Assembly: GCA_963819715.1 (NCBI GenBank)
Contig: CAWFXE010000003.1
Span: 1 to 64,000 of the forward strand
Length of the DNA: 64,000 nucleotides
From: DASUPK01 sp963819715
GTDB taxonomy: Bacteria; Actinomycetota; Thermoleophilia; Solirubrobacterales; 70-9
Direction: 5' to 3'
This document shows, in pieces, positions 34,401-41,651 of this stretch (position 1 is the stretch's first letter; every line of letters starts with the position of its first letter). Both the position numbers and the translations under genes were made by a program. The notes beneath the pieces were generated by a model that worked only from the letters and a program-made list of their open reading frames with translations, did not search any database and was not told the origin of the DNA.

Positions 34401-34647
34401 CGACCTCGACCTCGGCGAAGCGCCTAGGCGACTGCCCACTGCCGCCGGCGAAGATCACGTCGCGCATCTGATGGCCACGGACCGCCGAGGGGCTCTGCTC
34501 CCCGAGTGCCCAGAGCACGGCGTCGGTGATGTTGGACTTGCCCGAGCCGTTCGGGCCCACGATCACGCTGACGCCCGGCGAGAAGGTCAGCCGGGTGCGG
34601 TCGGGGAAGGACTTGAAGCCCTTCAGGTTGATCGCCTTCAGATACAT
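31453..34647 (-). CDS. smc: Chromosome segregation SMC protein
   Basis: A 1064-residue SMC: LKAINLKGFKSFPDRTRLTF, Walker A VGPNGSGKSNITDAVLWALG, long coiled coils interrupted by a hinge (about residues 440-570), signature LLSGGEKSLVALAFVFAVLM and Walker B FYILDEVEAALDDINIDRFL. It compacts and segregates the chromosome with ScpAB, which are not in this window. It is about 100 residues shorter than most bacterial SMCs, mainly in the arms. Downstream of rnc, as in many Gram-positives. Confidence 0.95.
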   Translation of the reverse strand: MYLKAINLKGFKSFPDRTRLTFSPGVSVIVGPNGSGKSNITDAVLWALGEQSPSAVRGHQMRDVIFAGGSGQSPRRFAEVEVVIDNSEGRAASEFSEISISRRIERNGDGEYRLNGARCRLTDVVEALSDTNMGREAHSVISQGKVEAIVSSKPRDRRLLIEEAAGLGKHRKRRHSAQLKLDRTRDNLDRATDVEREARSRLRPLKRQAEAAERTAKLLRQSNELRAQIVADDLRAQQEQLTAAEAKLAEVRTTRDSVEKRFEEVRARRTAIEERIAEGEEGRRRQGEALAEARAATERVGARAESLDLAERDLRGALGERQLRLEALDEEPEDSAGAARVAEIEAELAKLGEDSSEEGQRLREQAEEAERRRAAARAVLEPLEQAEEEIGAVLRRATQMHEMARAEAQKASERRAALAGELAAVEAKLAAAAVEGEHEALAGMIEAGSGLERAVSAVLGERLRASIVGSVDEGRERLAGAEGAARTLISSGPGNRTSSAPKEGARRLIDLIEARDAAAPITERLLADAWLVDDLDEIADGFAGVAVTVDGECFDAAAGEIRRLPREGTDPALAARSEREDLASRLAQREQTEERTKRDLERAETALTEARAHEEESQKAIRDARRELDQAAEDASRTGWLAERHAERGGEGSGTAIQRAKLEAELAAERRHAEGAERARQKRLADREELERRIALEQETLPALGRARDALRRVAERLEARAAKLAEVEGEEGGDVADELRECSQQEFGLQSELREASEAMTVAEVEATQLRGHRDESTTELQRLGTALGEELSATAEALGDEDREAIQAKLARLDRNREQIGPVNPLAEREYEEARDHVTELAEQRKDLEKAITELRALIRRTDREIAAAFEETFEATARGFEEMVAELFPGGKGRLRRVDVGPRPFAGQAPEGEEEGPADPDEEILPPDDDGGVEIEVTPAGKSTRRLSLLSGGEKSLVALAFVFAVLMARPCPFYILDEVEAALDDINIDRFLRLVRRFAERSQFIVVTHQKRTMDAADILYGVSMGGDGITKVVSRKLPRDELETIPGQPEAADTAAEAA

Positions 34648-34712
34648 CTCTCTCGCAAGGGTCGCAGTAAGGAAGTGGAAGCGTCGCGCCTAGCCCGGAC
34701 GAATCCCGGATC

Positions 34713-35393
34713 TCAGGCGCGGAGCCGCTCCAGGGCGCGTCGCGCGGCGGCCTGCTCGGCCTCCTTCTTGCTGCGGCCGGAGCCAACGCCGAGCTCGTCC
34801 CCCCCGACGGTGGCCCGGATCTCGAAGCGGCGGTCGTGTGGCGGGCCGTCCTCGCTGGCGATCTCGTAGTCGACGGTGTCCCCGTTGCGCGCGAGGCGCT
34901 CCTGGAGCTCCGACTTGAAGTCCATTCGCTCGCGAGTCGCCTGCTCGATCTCGTCGGCGAACGCCTCGATCACGGCCTCCGACGTCCGCTCGTAGCCGTT
35001 CGCCATGTATGCGGCGCCGATCACCGCCTCGCAGACCGAGGCCAGGGTGCGCTCGGAGGCGAGCAGCGTGTCGACGGGCAGACCATCCCCCTCGTCGGGG
35101 GCCTCCTCGGCAAGCAGCTCAGGAAGTCCGATCTCGCGGGCGACCTCGGCGCAGGCGCGGCCGCTGACCGCCTGATTCAGGATCTTGGTGAGCTCGCCGA
35201 TGTCGGCGTCGGGGTGTCCCTCGAACAGGAGCGTTGCGACCGAGAGGCCGAGGACGCTGTCGCCGAGGAATGCGAGGCGGCCATAGGACTCCGTTCGCTT
35301 CTCGACCCAAGATGAATGGGAGAGTGCCTGCCGGCGCAGCTCTTCGGGGGTGTCCGCGAACAGCTCCGCCAGCGGGGCGGTGCTTGATGTCAT
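34713..35393 (-). CDS. rnc: Ribonuclease III family protein with altered active site
   Basis: A 226-residue protein with an RNase III domain and a C-terminal dsRNA-binding domain (FKSELQERLARNGDTVDYEI, ELGVGSGRSKKEAEQAAARR). The signature reads SYGRLAFLGDSVLGL, whereas active enzymes have ERLEFLGDSVL: the first metal ligand is Ala41 instead of Glu; Asp45 is kept. The second block reads TLASVCEAVIGAAY, so the usual Asp (ADTVEALIG) is Ser119 while Glu122 is kept. Two of the four conserved carboxylates are thus replaced. Synteny (acpP-rnc-smc) supports orthology with rnc. It may be slow, use another metal geometry or only bind RNA. Confidence 0.85.
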   Translation of the reverse strand: MTSSTAPLAELFADTPEELRRQALSHSSWVEKRTESYGRLAFLGDSVLGLSVATLLFEGHPDADIGELTKILNQAVSGRACAEVAREIGLPELLAEEAPDEGDGLPVDTLLASERTLASVCEAVIGAAYMANGYERTSEAVIEAFADEIEQATRERMDFKSELQERLARNGDTVDYEIASEDGPPHDRRFEIRATVGGDELGVGSGRSKKEAEQAAARRALERLRA

Positions 35394-35423
35394 CGGCTCA
35401 GCTCCTCGCCTCCTCCCGGTTGC

Positions 35424-35672
35424 CTAGGCGGCCGGGACGCGCGCGCAGACGAAATCAACGGCGTCGCCGACGGTCTCGATCTCGGCCGCCTCCTCCTCGC
35501 TCACCCGGATCTCGTAGCGATCCTCGAGCTCCATGACGAGCTCGTAGAGGTCGAGCGAGTCGGCGTCGAGATCCTCGCGGAACCTGGTCTCGGGCTGGAT
35601 CTTCTCCGGCGCCACCTCGAGCTCAGTGCTCAGGTGGTTCCGGACCAGCGTCATCACCTCTTCGCGTTCCAT
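35424..35672 (-). CDS. acpP: Acyl carrier protein
   Basis: An 82-residue ACP with the phosphopantetheine serine in DLDADSLDLYELVMELEDRY and flanking acidic helices. It carries acyl chains for fatty-acid and phospholipid synthesis and sits between plsX and rnc as in many bacteria. No fabD/fabF follow here. Confidence 0.93.
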   Translation of the reverse strand: MEREEVMTLVRNHLSTELEVAPEKIQPETRFREDLDADSLDLYELVMELEDRYEIRVSEEEAAEIETVGDAVDFVCARVPAA

Positions 35673-35694
35673 GCGTTCTGATTATCGCGTATCT

Positions 35695-36717
35695 CTAGGC
35701 GGTCTCGGAAGGCGCTTCCCGTAGGGAATCCCGTGTGGCGCCTGCCGCGGTCAGAAGCTCGGTCGTGCGTTCGACCGAGCGCTCGCGGACGGCGCGGTCC
35801 GCCAGTCTCACCGCGTTGGCGATCCCCTCTGGCGTCGAGCTGCCATGCGCCACAACCGCGACCCCTCGGAGACCCAACAGGATCGCGCCGCCGACGGAGT
35901 TCGGGTCCATGCTGCCGCGGAGGCCGCCCAACGCGGGGCGCAGCAGCAGCCCGCCCGCGGCCGCCAGCGGGCCGGAGCGGGCGGCGGCGCGGACGGCGTC
36001 GGCGACCGCGCGCGCCGTTCCTTCGAGAGTCTTCAGCGTGACGTTGCCGGTGAAGCCGTCGGTGACGATCACGTCGGCCTCGCCCGAGAGGAGGTCGCGA
36101 CCCTCGAGGTTGCCGATGAAGCGAATGCCCTCCGCCCCCGTCAGCGCCTCATGCGCCTCGACCACGTCGGCGCGCCCCTTCTTCTGCTCCTCGCCGACGG
36201 AGAGCAGGGCCACCCGCGGGTCCTCCACTCCCAGCACCGCGCGGCAGAAAGCCGACCCGAGGAAGGCGAACTGGATCAGGTGCTGCGGGCGGACGTCGGT
36301 GTTGGCTCCCGCGTCGAGGAAGACGGGTGGCGGGCCATCCCTGCCCGGCACCGGGATCTGGACCGCGAGAGCCGGCCGATGGACGCCCTGAGCGCGCTTC
36401 AGCGCGAACAGGGCGGCGGTCATCGTCGCTCCCGTGGAGCCGGCGCTCACCAGCGCGCTGCAGCGACCCTCCGCCACCGCGGCCGCACCGCGGACGATCG
36501 ATGCCTGTGGGGTGGAGCGCACGGCGGCGACGGGCTCGGCCTCGTTGCCGATCCAGTCGGTGGTCGGCTCGATCTCGACGCCCTCGGGAGCCTCCAGCGA
36601 GCCGGGGCCGAAGATTCGAACCGGAATGCCGTCAGCGGCTGCGAGCCGGGCCCCCTCGACCACGACTTCGGGGCCGGCGTCAGTCCCATAGCCATCCAGG
36701 GCGACGGGCTCGGGCAT
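35695..36717 (-). CDS. plsX: Phosphate acyltransferase PlsX
   Basis: A 340-residue PlsX: SAGSTGATMTAALFALKRAQ, FLDAGANTDVRPQHLIQFAF, LLSVGEEQKKGRADVVEAHE and VIVTDGFTGNVTLKTLEGTA. It converts acyl-ACP to acyl-phosphate for PlsY. The N-terminus VALDGYGTDAGPEVVVEGA departs from the usual DAMGGDxGP phosphate-binding loop. Upstream of acpP. Confidence 0.92.
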   Translation of the reverse strand: MPEPVALDGYGTDAGPEVVVEGARLAAADGIPVRIFGPGSLEAPEGVEIEPTTDWIGNEAEPVAAVRSTPQASIVRGAAAVAEGRCSALVSAGSTGATMTAALFALKRAQGVHRPALAVQIPVPGRDGPPPVFLDAGANTDVRPQHLIQFAFLGSAFCRAVLGVEDPRVALLSVGEEQKKGRADVVEAHEALTGAEGIRFIGNLEGRDLLSGEADVIVTDGFTGNVTLKTLEGTARAVADAVRAAARSGPLAAAGGLLLRPALGGLRGSMDPNSVGGAILLGLRGVAVVAHGSSTPEGIANAVRLADRAVRERSVERTTELLTAAGATRDSLREAPSETA

Positions 36718-36723
36718 GTGCGG

Positions 36724-36942
36724 CTAGTCCTGGGGCGAGGGCTGTTCTGCCGGCGCCGCCTCGGGCGCGTCGTGGCGGATCACCTCGCGACCGGCGTACG
36801 TACCGCAGGTCGGGCAGACCCGGTGCGGCAGGCGCGGGCTGTGGCAGCGCGGGCACTCGTTCAGCCGCGGCGTCTTGGCCTTGTGCTGGGCGCGCCGCTT
36901 GTCGCGTCGCGTCCTCGACTGTCGTTTCTTGGGGACCGCCAT
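36724..36942 (-). CDS. rpmF: 50S ribosomal protein L32
   Basis: A 72-residue L32: MAVPKKRQSRTRRDKRRAQH followed by a zinc ribbon NECPRCHSPRLPHRVCPTCG with four cysteines, then a short acidic tail. The CxxC form does not need zinc-starvation replacement features. Immediately precedes plsX. Confidence 0.95.
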   Translation of the reverse strand: MAVPKKRQSRTRRDKRRAQHKAKTPRLNECPRCHSPRLPHRVCPTCGTYAGREVIRHDAPEAAPAEQPSPQD

Positions 36943-36990
36943 CGGCGGCGGATGGTAGCGGCCGGACGGCTACCTCTTCTTGCGCTTCCT

Positions 36991-37161
36991 TCACTTCTTC
37001 TTCGGCGTGGCTGGGGGGGTCGGGGAGTTGAGCGTGGCGGCGAGGTTGACGCGCGAGCTCGGGCTCAGAAACCCGGCCCAATCGTTGGTCGCCGCGCCCG
37101 CCGACGAGCGAAACAAGCCGATCCGGATTCCCAGGGTCGCCCCTGACCACCGAAAGCGCAT
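36991..37161 (-). CDS. Possible small protein, 56 aa
   Basis: Between DUF177 and rpmF an ATG with a strong GGGAGGAGGGG ribosome site opens a 56-codon frame: MRFRWSGATLGIRIGLFRSS, then AATNDWAGFLSPSSRVNLAA and a tail TPPATPKKK. A second poly-basic stretch (RKRKKR) is encoded just after its TGA. No family is recognised. The Pro/Thr/Lys ending resembles tails of secreted proteins elsewhere in the window (52.4 kb). It could be a real leader-size gene or a degenerate fragment. Confidence 0.35.
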   Translation of the reverse strand: MRFRWSGATLGIRIGLFRSSAGAATNDWAGFLSPSSRVNLAATLNSPTPPATPKKK

Positions 37162-37210
37162 CTCCCCTCCTCCCAGAGCGGTTGTCCCGGGCCAGGCTAC
37201 GGCGATCCGG

Positions 37211-37735
37211 CTACTCGTCCAGCTTCAGCTCGCGCAGCTTCGCCATCCGCGGATCGCCGCCTGTCTCGTGGCGGTGAGCCTCCGGATCCGAGTCGTTGAG
37301 CGACTCGCCGCAGACCGCGCAGAGCCCGGCGCAGTCCGGGCGGCAGAGCGGTTGCTCGGGCAAAGCAAGCACGACGGCATCGTTTGCCCAGCGGCCGACG
37401 TCCAGGTTCCCGTCGGTGACATAGGGACTGCGGAGCTCCTCATCGCGACTCGGGGGCTGGTCCACCTCACGAGCGTCGATTCGGATCTCGGTGGCGGCCG
37501 GCTCGAGGCAGCGCACGCACGGCCCGGTCAGCTCGGTCGCGAAGCGAAGGCGAAGCGCGTACCCGCTGCTGGTGCGCGAGACGTCCAGCCGGGCCTCACT
37601 ACCACCTCCCGCCGGCGCGTAGTCCTGGCCGCCGAGCTCGATGGGGCCGAGTGCGACCTCGAGATCGAGCACACGGGCCTGTCCCGAGGACAGCGCCAGG
37701 CGCTCCAGATCGACGAATCCGCCTTCCGCATACAC
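37211..37735 (-). CDS. YceD/DUF177 family protein
   Basis: A 174-residue DUF177 protein: FVDLERLALSSGQARVLDLE, RLRFATELTGPCVRCLEPAA (CxxC), then the C-terminal block PLCRPDCAGLCAVCGESLND with four more cysteines typical of the family. YceD/DUF177 proteins are tied to 23S rRNA accumulation and sit next to rpmF, as here. A GTG at 37735 is the first start; the frame upstream overlaps the divergent methyltransferase and is rejected. Confidence 0.88.
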   Translation of the reverse strand: MYAEGGFVDLERLALSSGQARVLDLEVALGPIELGGQDYAPAGGGSEARLDVSRTSSGYALRLRFATELTGPCVRCLEPAATEIRIDAREVDQPPSRDEELRSPYVTDGNLDVGRWANDAVVLALPEQPLCRPDCAGLCAVCGESLNDSDPEAHRHETGGDPRMAKLRELKLDE

Positions 37736-37759
37736 TCGCCTCGAGGGTACCGAGACACC

Positions 37760-38302
37760 ATGTGCGCGCAATTCCAATGGAACCCGGAGACGTACCTCGA
37801 GGAGATCCGCGAGGAGATTCCTCGCTACGACGAGCTCCAGCGAGCCACGATCGAGGCGATTCCATTCGCCCCCGACCGGGTGCTCGAGCTCGGAATGGGC
37901 ACCGGCGAGACGACTCGGGTGCTTCTCGAGGCCTATCCGGACGCCTGGGTGATCGGCCTCGACTCGGACTCGAACATGGTCTACCGGCTGCGCGAGGAGT
38001 ACGACGACGTCCAGCTCGCCCGCATGGAGGATCCGCTTCCGGACGGTCCCTGGGACCTGGTGATCTCGGTGCTCTCCGTGCACCACCTCCAGGACGACGC
38101 GAAGCGGATGCTGTTCCGCCGCGTCCGCGAGCACTCGCGAGCGCTGGTGATCGGCGACGTGGTCAAGGCGGATCCCCAGGTGACCCCGATCGAGCCGGGC
38201 TTCGACTTCCCCGACACCGCCGACGAGCTGGCCGAGTGGTGCGGCGGCGAGATCACCTGGACGGCGGATGATCTGGCCGTTGTCCGGGCCACCTACGACT
38301 GA
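37760..38302 (+). CDS. Class I SAM-dependent methyltransferase
   Basis: A 180-residue Rossmann methyltransferase: motif I VLELGMGTGETTRVLL, acidic strand end VIGLDSDSNMVYRL, motif IV WDLVISVLSVHHLQDDAKRM and a post-motif strand ALVIGDVVKAD. Substrate unknown. It starts 24 bases from the divergent DUF177 gene and is followed 13 bases later by the enoyl-CoA hydratase, so the three genes to 39.9 kb may form one unit. Confidence 0.85.
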   Translation: MCAQFQWNPETYLEEIREEIPRYDELQRATIEAIPFAPDRVLELGMGTGETTRVLLEAYPDAWVIGLDSDSNMVYRLREEYDDVQLARMEDPLPDGPWDLVISVLSVHHLQDDAKRMLFRRVREHSRALVIGDVVKADPQVTPIEPGFDFPDTADELAEWCGGEITWTADDLAVVRATYD

Positions 38303-38315
38303 TGAAGGGAGTGCG

Positions 38316-39170
38316 ATGACCCACCACAACCCGGAGAAGCCGGGACCGCCGCCCTCGGCCGACGAGGGCGTCGTCCTGTACGAGAAGCGCGACCGGATCG
38401 CCTACGTGACGATCAACCGGCCCGAGGCGAAGAACGCGGTCAGCCCCGAGGTCCACCGCGCGATGATCGCCGCGTGGGCCGACTTCGCAGTGGACGACTC
38501 CGTGGACGTGGCCATCCTCACGGGCGCCGGCGACGCCTTCTGCGCGGGCGCCGACCTCAAGGAGTACATCCCCCCGATCGTCGTCGACGGCGACGCGACC
38601 GACATCCGCGAGATCGTCGAGCTTGGGCTGAACGGCTTCACCCGCGGCCAGCACCGCATCTACAAGCCGATCATCGGGGCGATCAACGGCTGGGCGCTCG
38701 CCGGCGGCCTCGAGACGGCTCTCGCCTGCGATATCCGAATCGCCTCCGAGCGGGCGATGTTCGGCTCGTTCGAGGCCCGCCGCGGCTTCCATCACGGCGA
38801 CGGCGGCATCGTCCGCCTGGTCAACACCTGCGGCACCGGCATCGCGCTGGAGATGCTGCTCACCGCGGAGCCAATCGACGCACAGCGGGCGCTGCAGTGC
38901 AACCTCGTCTCGAAGGTGGTTCCTCACGAGCGGCTGATGGCGGAGGCGGAGACCGTGGCGCAGCAGATCCTCCGCAACTCCCCGCGCGCCGTGCGCTCCG
39001 CCAAGCAGACGATCCTCGACACCGTCGGCAAGACGCTCGACGAGCAGCTACGGAACGAGGCATGGAACGCATACAGCTGCGCGGACCCGAAGGAGACGAC
39101 CGAGCTGCTGGAGCGCTTCTACGAGAAGAAGGACGCCGGGCGAGCCGGGACTCACGAAACCGAGCTATGA
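38316..39170 (+). CDS. Enoyl-CoA hydratase/isomerase family protein
   Basis: A 284-residue crotonase-fold enzyme: IAYVTINRPEAKNAVSPEVH, ILTGAGDAFCAGADLKEY (oxyanion hole) and INGWALAGGLETALACDIRI with the second oxyanion Gly. The family Glu pair is not obvious: the segment after the Gly block reads FGSFEARRGFHHGDGGIVRL, so hydration is not assured. An ATG at 38316 with GGGAG upstream starts it. It overlaps the following SDR gene (ATGA). Confidence 0.85.
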   Translation: MTHHNPEKPGPPPSADEGVVLYEKRDRIAYVTINRPEAKNAVSPEVHRAMIAAWADFAVDDSVDVAILTGAGDAFCAGADLKEYIPPIVVDGDATDIREIVELGLNGFTRGQHRIYKPIIGAINGWALAGGLETALACDIRIASERAMFGSFEARRGFHHGDGGIVRLVNTCGTGIALEMLLTAEPIDAQRALQCNLVSKVVPHERLMAEAETVAQQILRNSPRAVRSAKQTILDTVGKTLDEQLRNEAWNAYSCADPKETTELLERFYEKKDAGRAGTHETEL

Positions 39171-39856
39171 AGCGGGCACTCGTCACCGGCGCAGCCGCGG
39201 GGATCGGCGCCGCCATCGCCGAGCGCCTGACGGCCGACGGCCTCGAGGTGATGACGCTCGACGTCGCCGAGGGGTGTGACCTCCAGATCGATCTGGTCGG
39301 CGACGAGATGCCCGACCTCGGGTTCGTCGACGTCTGCGTCTCGAATGCGGCGATCACGGACACGATCGCCCCGGCACACCGGATGACCCCTGATCAATGG
39401 TCCCGCGACATCGACGTGAACCTGACCGGCGCCTTCCGGGCCGTTCAGGCCTGCCTTCCTGGAATGCGGGAACGGGACTGGGGCCGGATCGTGGTCATCT
39501 CCTCCGGCGCGGCCGTTGACGGCCTTTCCGGTCAGATCGCGTATTCGGCCTCCAAGGCCGGCCTGCTCGGGATGGTGAAGACGCTCGCCGTGGAGGGGGT
39601 CGGCCGAGGGATCACGGCCAACGCCGTCCTGCCGGGGATGGTCGCCACCGAGAAGGTGATGGCCATGCCCGACGCGATACTCGACCGGCTTCGGGAGGTG
39701 CTCCCGTCCGGGCGAATGGCGGAGCCATCCGAGGTGGCCGCACTGGTCTCCTTCCTGGCCTCGGAGGACGCCGGCTACATCACGGGACAGACGATCGGCA
39801 TCGATGGCGGAGCCGGACTCAACACGTTCACCCTGGGCTCGCCGGAACGCGCCTGA
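39167..39856 (+). CDS. Short-chain dehydrogenase/reductase
   Basis: A 229-residue SDR: cofactor motif ALVTGAAAGIGAAIAERL, CVSNAAITD (NNAG variant), catalytic Ser in VVISSGAAV and YSASKAGLLG with Tyr and Lys, ending GQTIGIDGGAGLNTF. The Asp after the second strand (TLDVAEG) suggests NAD(H). Coupled to the hydratase, it would fit a beta-oxidation-like or short fatty-acyl pathway; substrate not known. Confidence 0.9.
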   Translation: MKRALVTGAAAGIGAAIAERLTADGLEVMTLDVAEGCDLQIDLVGDEMPDLGFVDVCVSNAAITDTIAPAHRMTPDQWSRDIDVNLTGAFRAVQACLPGMRERDWGRIVVISSGAAVDGLSGQIAYSASKAGLLGMVKTLAVEGVGRGITANAVLPGMVATEKVMAMPDAILDRLREVLPSGRMAEPSEVAALVSFLASEDAGYITGQTIGIDGGAGLNTFTLGSPERA

Positions 39857-39861
39857 AATGA

Positions 39862-39890
39862 GAACAGCCCCCTCCGAAAGGGGGCTGTTC
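39862..39890. terminator. Strong bidirectional terminator hairpin
   Basis: GAACAGCCCCCT and AGGGGGCTGTTC form a perfect 12-bp stem with loop CCGAA. It lies 5 bases after the SDR stop and between convergent genes. There is no clear T-run on either side, so it fits the T-poor hairpin terminators seen in high-GC actinobacteria. Confidence 0.7.
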
Positions 39891-39935
39891 CGCTCGGCCG
39901 TGTCCAGCCGGGCAACGCCGGAGCGCTACTTGCTG

Positions 39936-40379
39936 TCAGCCGCGCTTCGTGTTCAGCTTGCTGTACGTGCAGAGCACGCGCAGCTCGACCGCTAGCTCGA
40001 CGTTCGAGTCGTTGTCGAACTCGAACAGCCAGGCGTTCGTGCCCTGTGGGCCGTCGGTCTTCTGGCTGAGCGGCTGCATGTTCCTGGTGGAGTCTGGCGG
40101 CCGCGTGTCGATCACTCCTCCGCCGATCGCCACGCCGGCGCCCAGCTTCGAACTCGACGGGCAGGTGACCGTGAAGTCCGAAACGCCGTTGTTGGTCGTC
40201 TGCGGAAGAAGCTTGACGGCCTGGACCACTAGTTGGGTGGCCCCGCCGAACCGCGTCCTCAGCGTCTCCTGCTTGCTGCTCTGTGCGATCGCGAACGAAC
40301 TGCCGCCCACGGCGACAACGACCGCGATCAGCCCGAGGACGAGCCCCGGCGAAAGGTGCCTCTTGAGACGTCGCATCAT
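39936..40379 (-). CDS. Secreted or anchored hypothetical protein
   Basis: A 147-residue protein with the same type of anchor as the NSA-repeat family (SPGLVLGLIAVVVAVGGSSF) but no tripeptide repeat. The exported part has FTVTCPSSSKLGAGVAIGGG and LRVLCTYSKL, two cysteines that could pair. No known domain. It faces the SDR gene across the terminator hairpin. Confidence 0.65.
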   Translation of the reverse strand: MMRRLKRHLSPGLVLGLIAVVVAVGGSSFAIAQSSKQETLRTRFGGATQLVVQAVKLLPQTTNNGVSDFTVTCPSSSKLGAGVAIGGGVIDTRPPDSTRNMQPLSQKTDGPQGTNAWLFEFDNDSNVELAVELRVLCTYSKLNTKRG

Positions 40380-40555
40380 GTTGATCTCCCTGTGGGTTGC
40401 TTCCTCTGGGTCGCAGGTGCGTCGGTGCCCAATTGCGACTTACACCTTTCAACCCGATCCTTGGCGAGAGTTGCGCTCGATCTCGACTCGCACAAGCACC
40501 GAGCCCTTCGAGTCACGCCGCAGGACCCGGACGCCGGCTTCGGGCGGAGCGCTGC

Positions 40556-41260
40556 TCAACCCGAGCTTCGCTCGAGCCCGTAGCGCTCCCAGTGGCGCTC
40601 GGGAATGTCGGCCGGGTCCTTGTACCAATGCCAGACGCACGGATCGCGGTCGAAGTCCTTCGGGGGCTCGGACGGGTAGACCGGGTAACCGATCCAGTTG
40701 ATCGGCCCGAGCTCGTTCATGAAGGCGCAGTGGGTGCAGTAGAGCGGGAAGCCCTTGCGGCCATAGCTCCAGTCATGCGCCTCGTCGGTGACGCCCCAGC
40801 CATCGGGCCCGTAGCGGCCGTTTCGCCACAGCCTCTGGCCGGAGCCGCAGGGGTTCATCGTGAAGGTGAGCTTCTCCTCGTCCTCGGAGATCTCGAAGGC
40901 GCCGGGATTGGGACCCACTCCGCCGGTCGAATGCCCGCGCCATGTGGCCGCCAGTGCTTGGGCGATCGTCTTGCGGTCGGCGGCATCGATCTTCTCCACG
41001 CTCTCCTTCCAGCTTCGCTCCAGGCTCCACTCCCAAGCCTCACGAACGCCCTCGTCGCCGAGCTTCTCCTTGACGAACGAGATCAGGCCGGCCATCCCGT
41101 CGACCAGCATGTCGTGCATGAACTGGGATTCGTGCTTCTCCCGCTCACACAGCCCCTTGGCCATCTCCGGATCCCCGCCATCTATGGCCTCGATCGCGAC
41201 ATCCATGGTCGGCCGGGTCATCTCATCCAGCTCCTCGTCGCTGAACCAGCGCTCGGGCAC
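40556..41260 (-). CDS. Hypothetical cysteine- and tryptophan-rich protein
   Basis: A 234-residue soluble protein I do not recognise. The first half is helical (RWFSDEELDEMTRPTMDVAI, AGLISFVKEKLGDEGVREAW). The second half has conserved-looking metal-site candidates: NPCGSGQRLWRNGRYG, HDWSYGRKGFPLYCTHCAFM and RDPCVWHWYKDPADIPERHW. GTG start with an AGGAG site; a longer frame from 41368 lacks a ribosome site. It is downstream of the DUF6285/phosphotransferase pair on the same strand. Confidence 0.6.
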   Translation of the reverse strand: MPERWFSDEELDEMTRPTMDVAIEAIDGGDPEMAKGLCEREKHESQFMHDMLVDGMAGLISFVKEKLGDEGVREAWEWSLERSWKESVEKIDAADRKTIAQALAATWRGHSTGGVGPNPGAFEISEDEEKLTFTMNPCGSGQRLWRNGRYGPDGWGVTDEAHDWSYGRKGFPLYCTHCAFMNELGPINWIGYPVYPSEPPKDFDRDPCVWHWYKDPADIPERHWERYGLERSSG

Positions 41261-41291
41261 GGCATCTCCTCTCCTCGACTGAAGTCGGAGC

Positions 41292-41651
41292 CTATTCGCC
41301 GTCGTAGCCGGGACGGGCGATCTCCAGCTTGCGCCGGACGTGCTCCTCCAGCCGTGGGGCGAGCTCATCGATGCGGTCGTCGAGCTCGCCGGCGCGCAGC
41401 CGCCGGGAGAGCTCCGCGGCCGCCGCGTGGACGTCGTCGGCCGGCTCCCCGAGGAGCTCCACGAACAGCGCGAGGTCCTCGCGATCCGGCTCCTCCCCCG
41501 CCCTGAGCTCGCGCGCCACGACGGCGCACACGTTGGCCGCGACGAGGACCTTGAAGCGCTGTTCGCGGAGCACCTCGGGGCGCAGCTCGCCGAACAGGTA
41601 CTCCGCGACGGAGTCGAGCAGCTCCGGGGCTGTGGGCCGGTTCTGGGTCAT
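41292..41651 (-). CDS. DUF6285 family protein
   Basis: A 119-residue helical protein: PTAPELLDSVAEYLFGELRP and FKVLVAANVCAVVARELRAG match the small family that accompanies acyl-CoA-linked phosphotransferases. The ATG overlaps the phosphotransferase stop (ATGA), so the two are coupled. Role unknown. Confidence 0.7.
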   Translation of the reverse strand: MTQNRPTAPELLDSVAEYLFGELRPEVLREQRFKVLVAANVCAVVARELRAGEEPDREDLALFVELLGEPADDVHAAAAELSRRLRAGELDDRIDELAPRLEEHVRRKLEIARPGYDGE

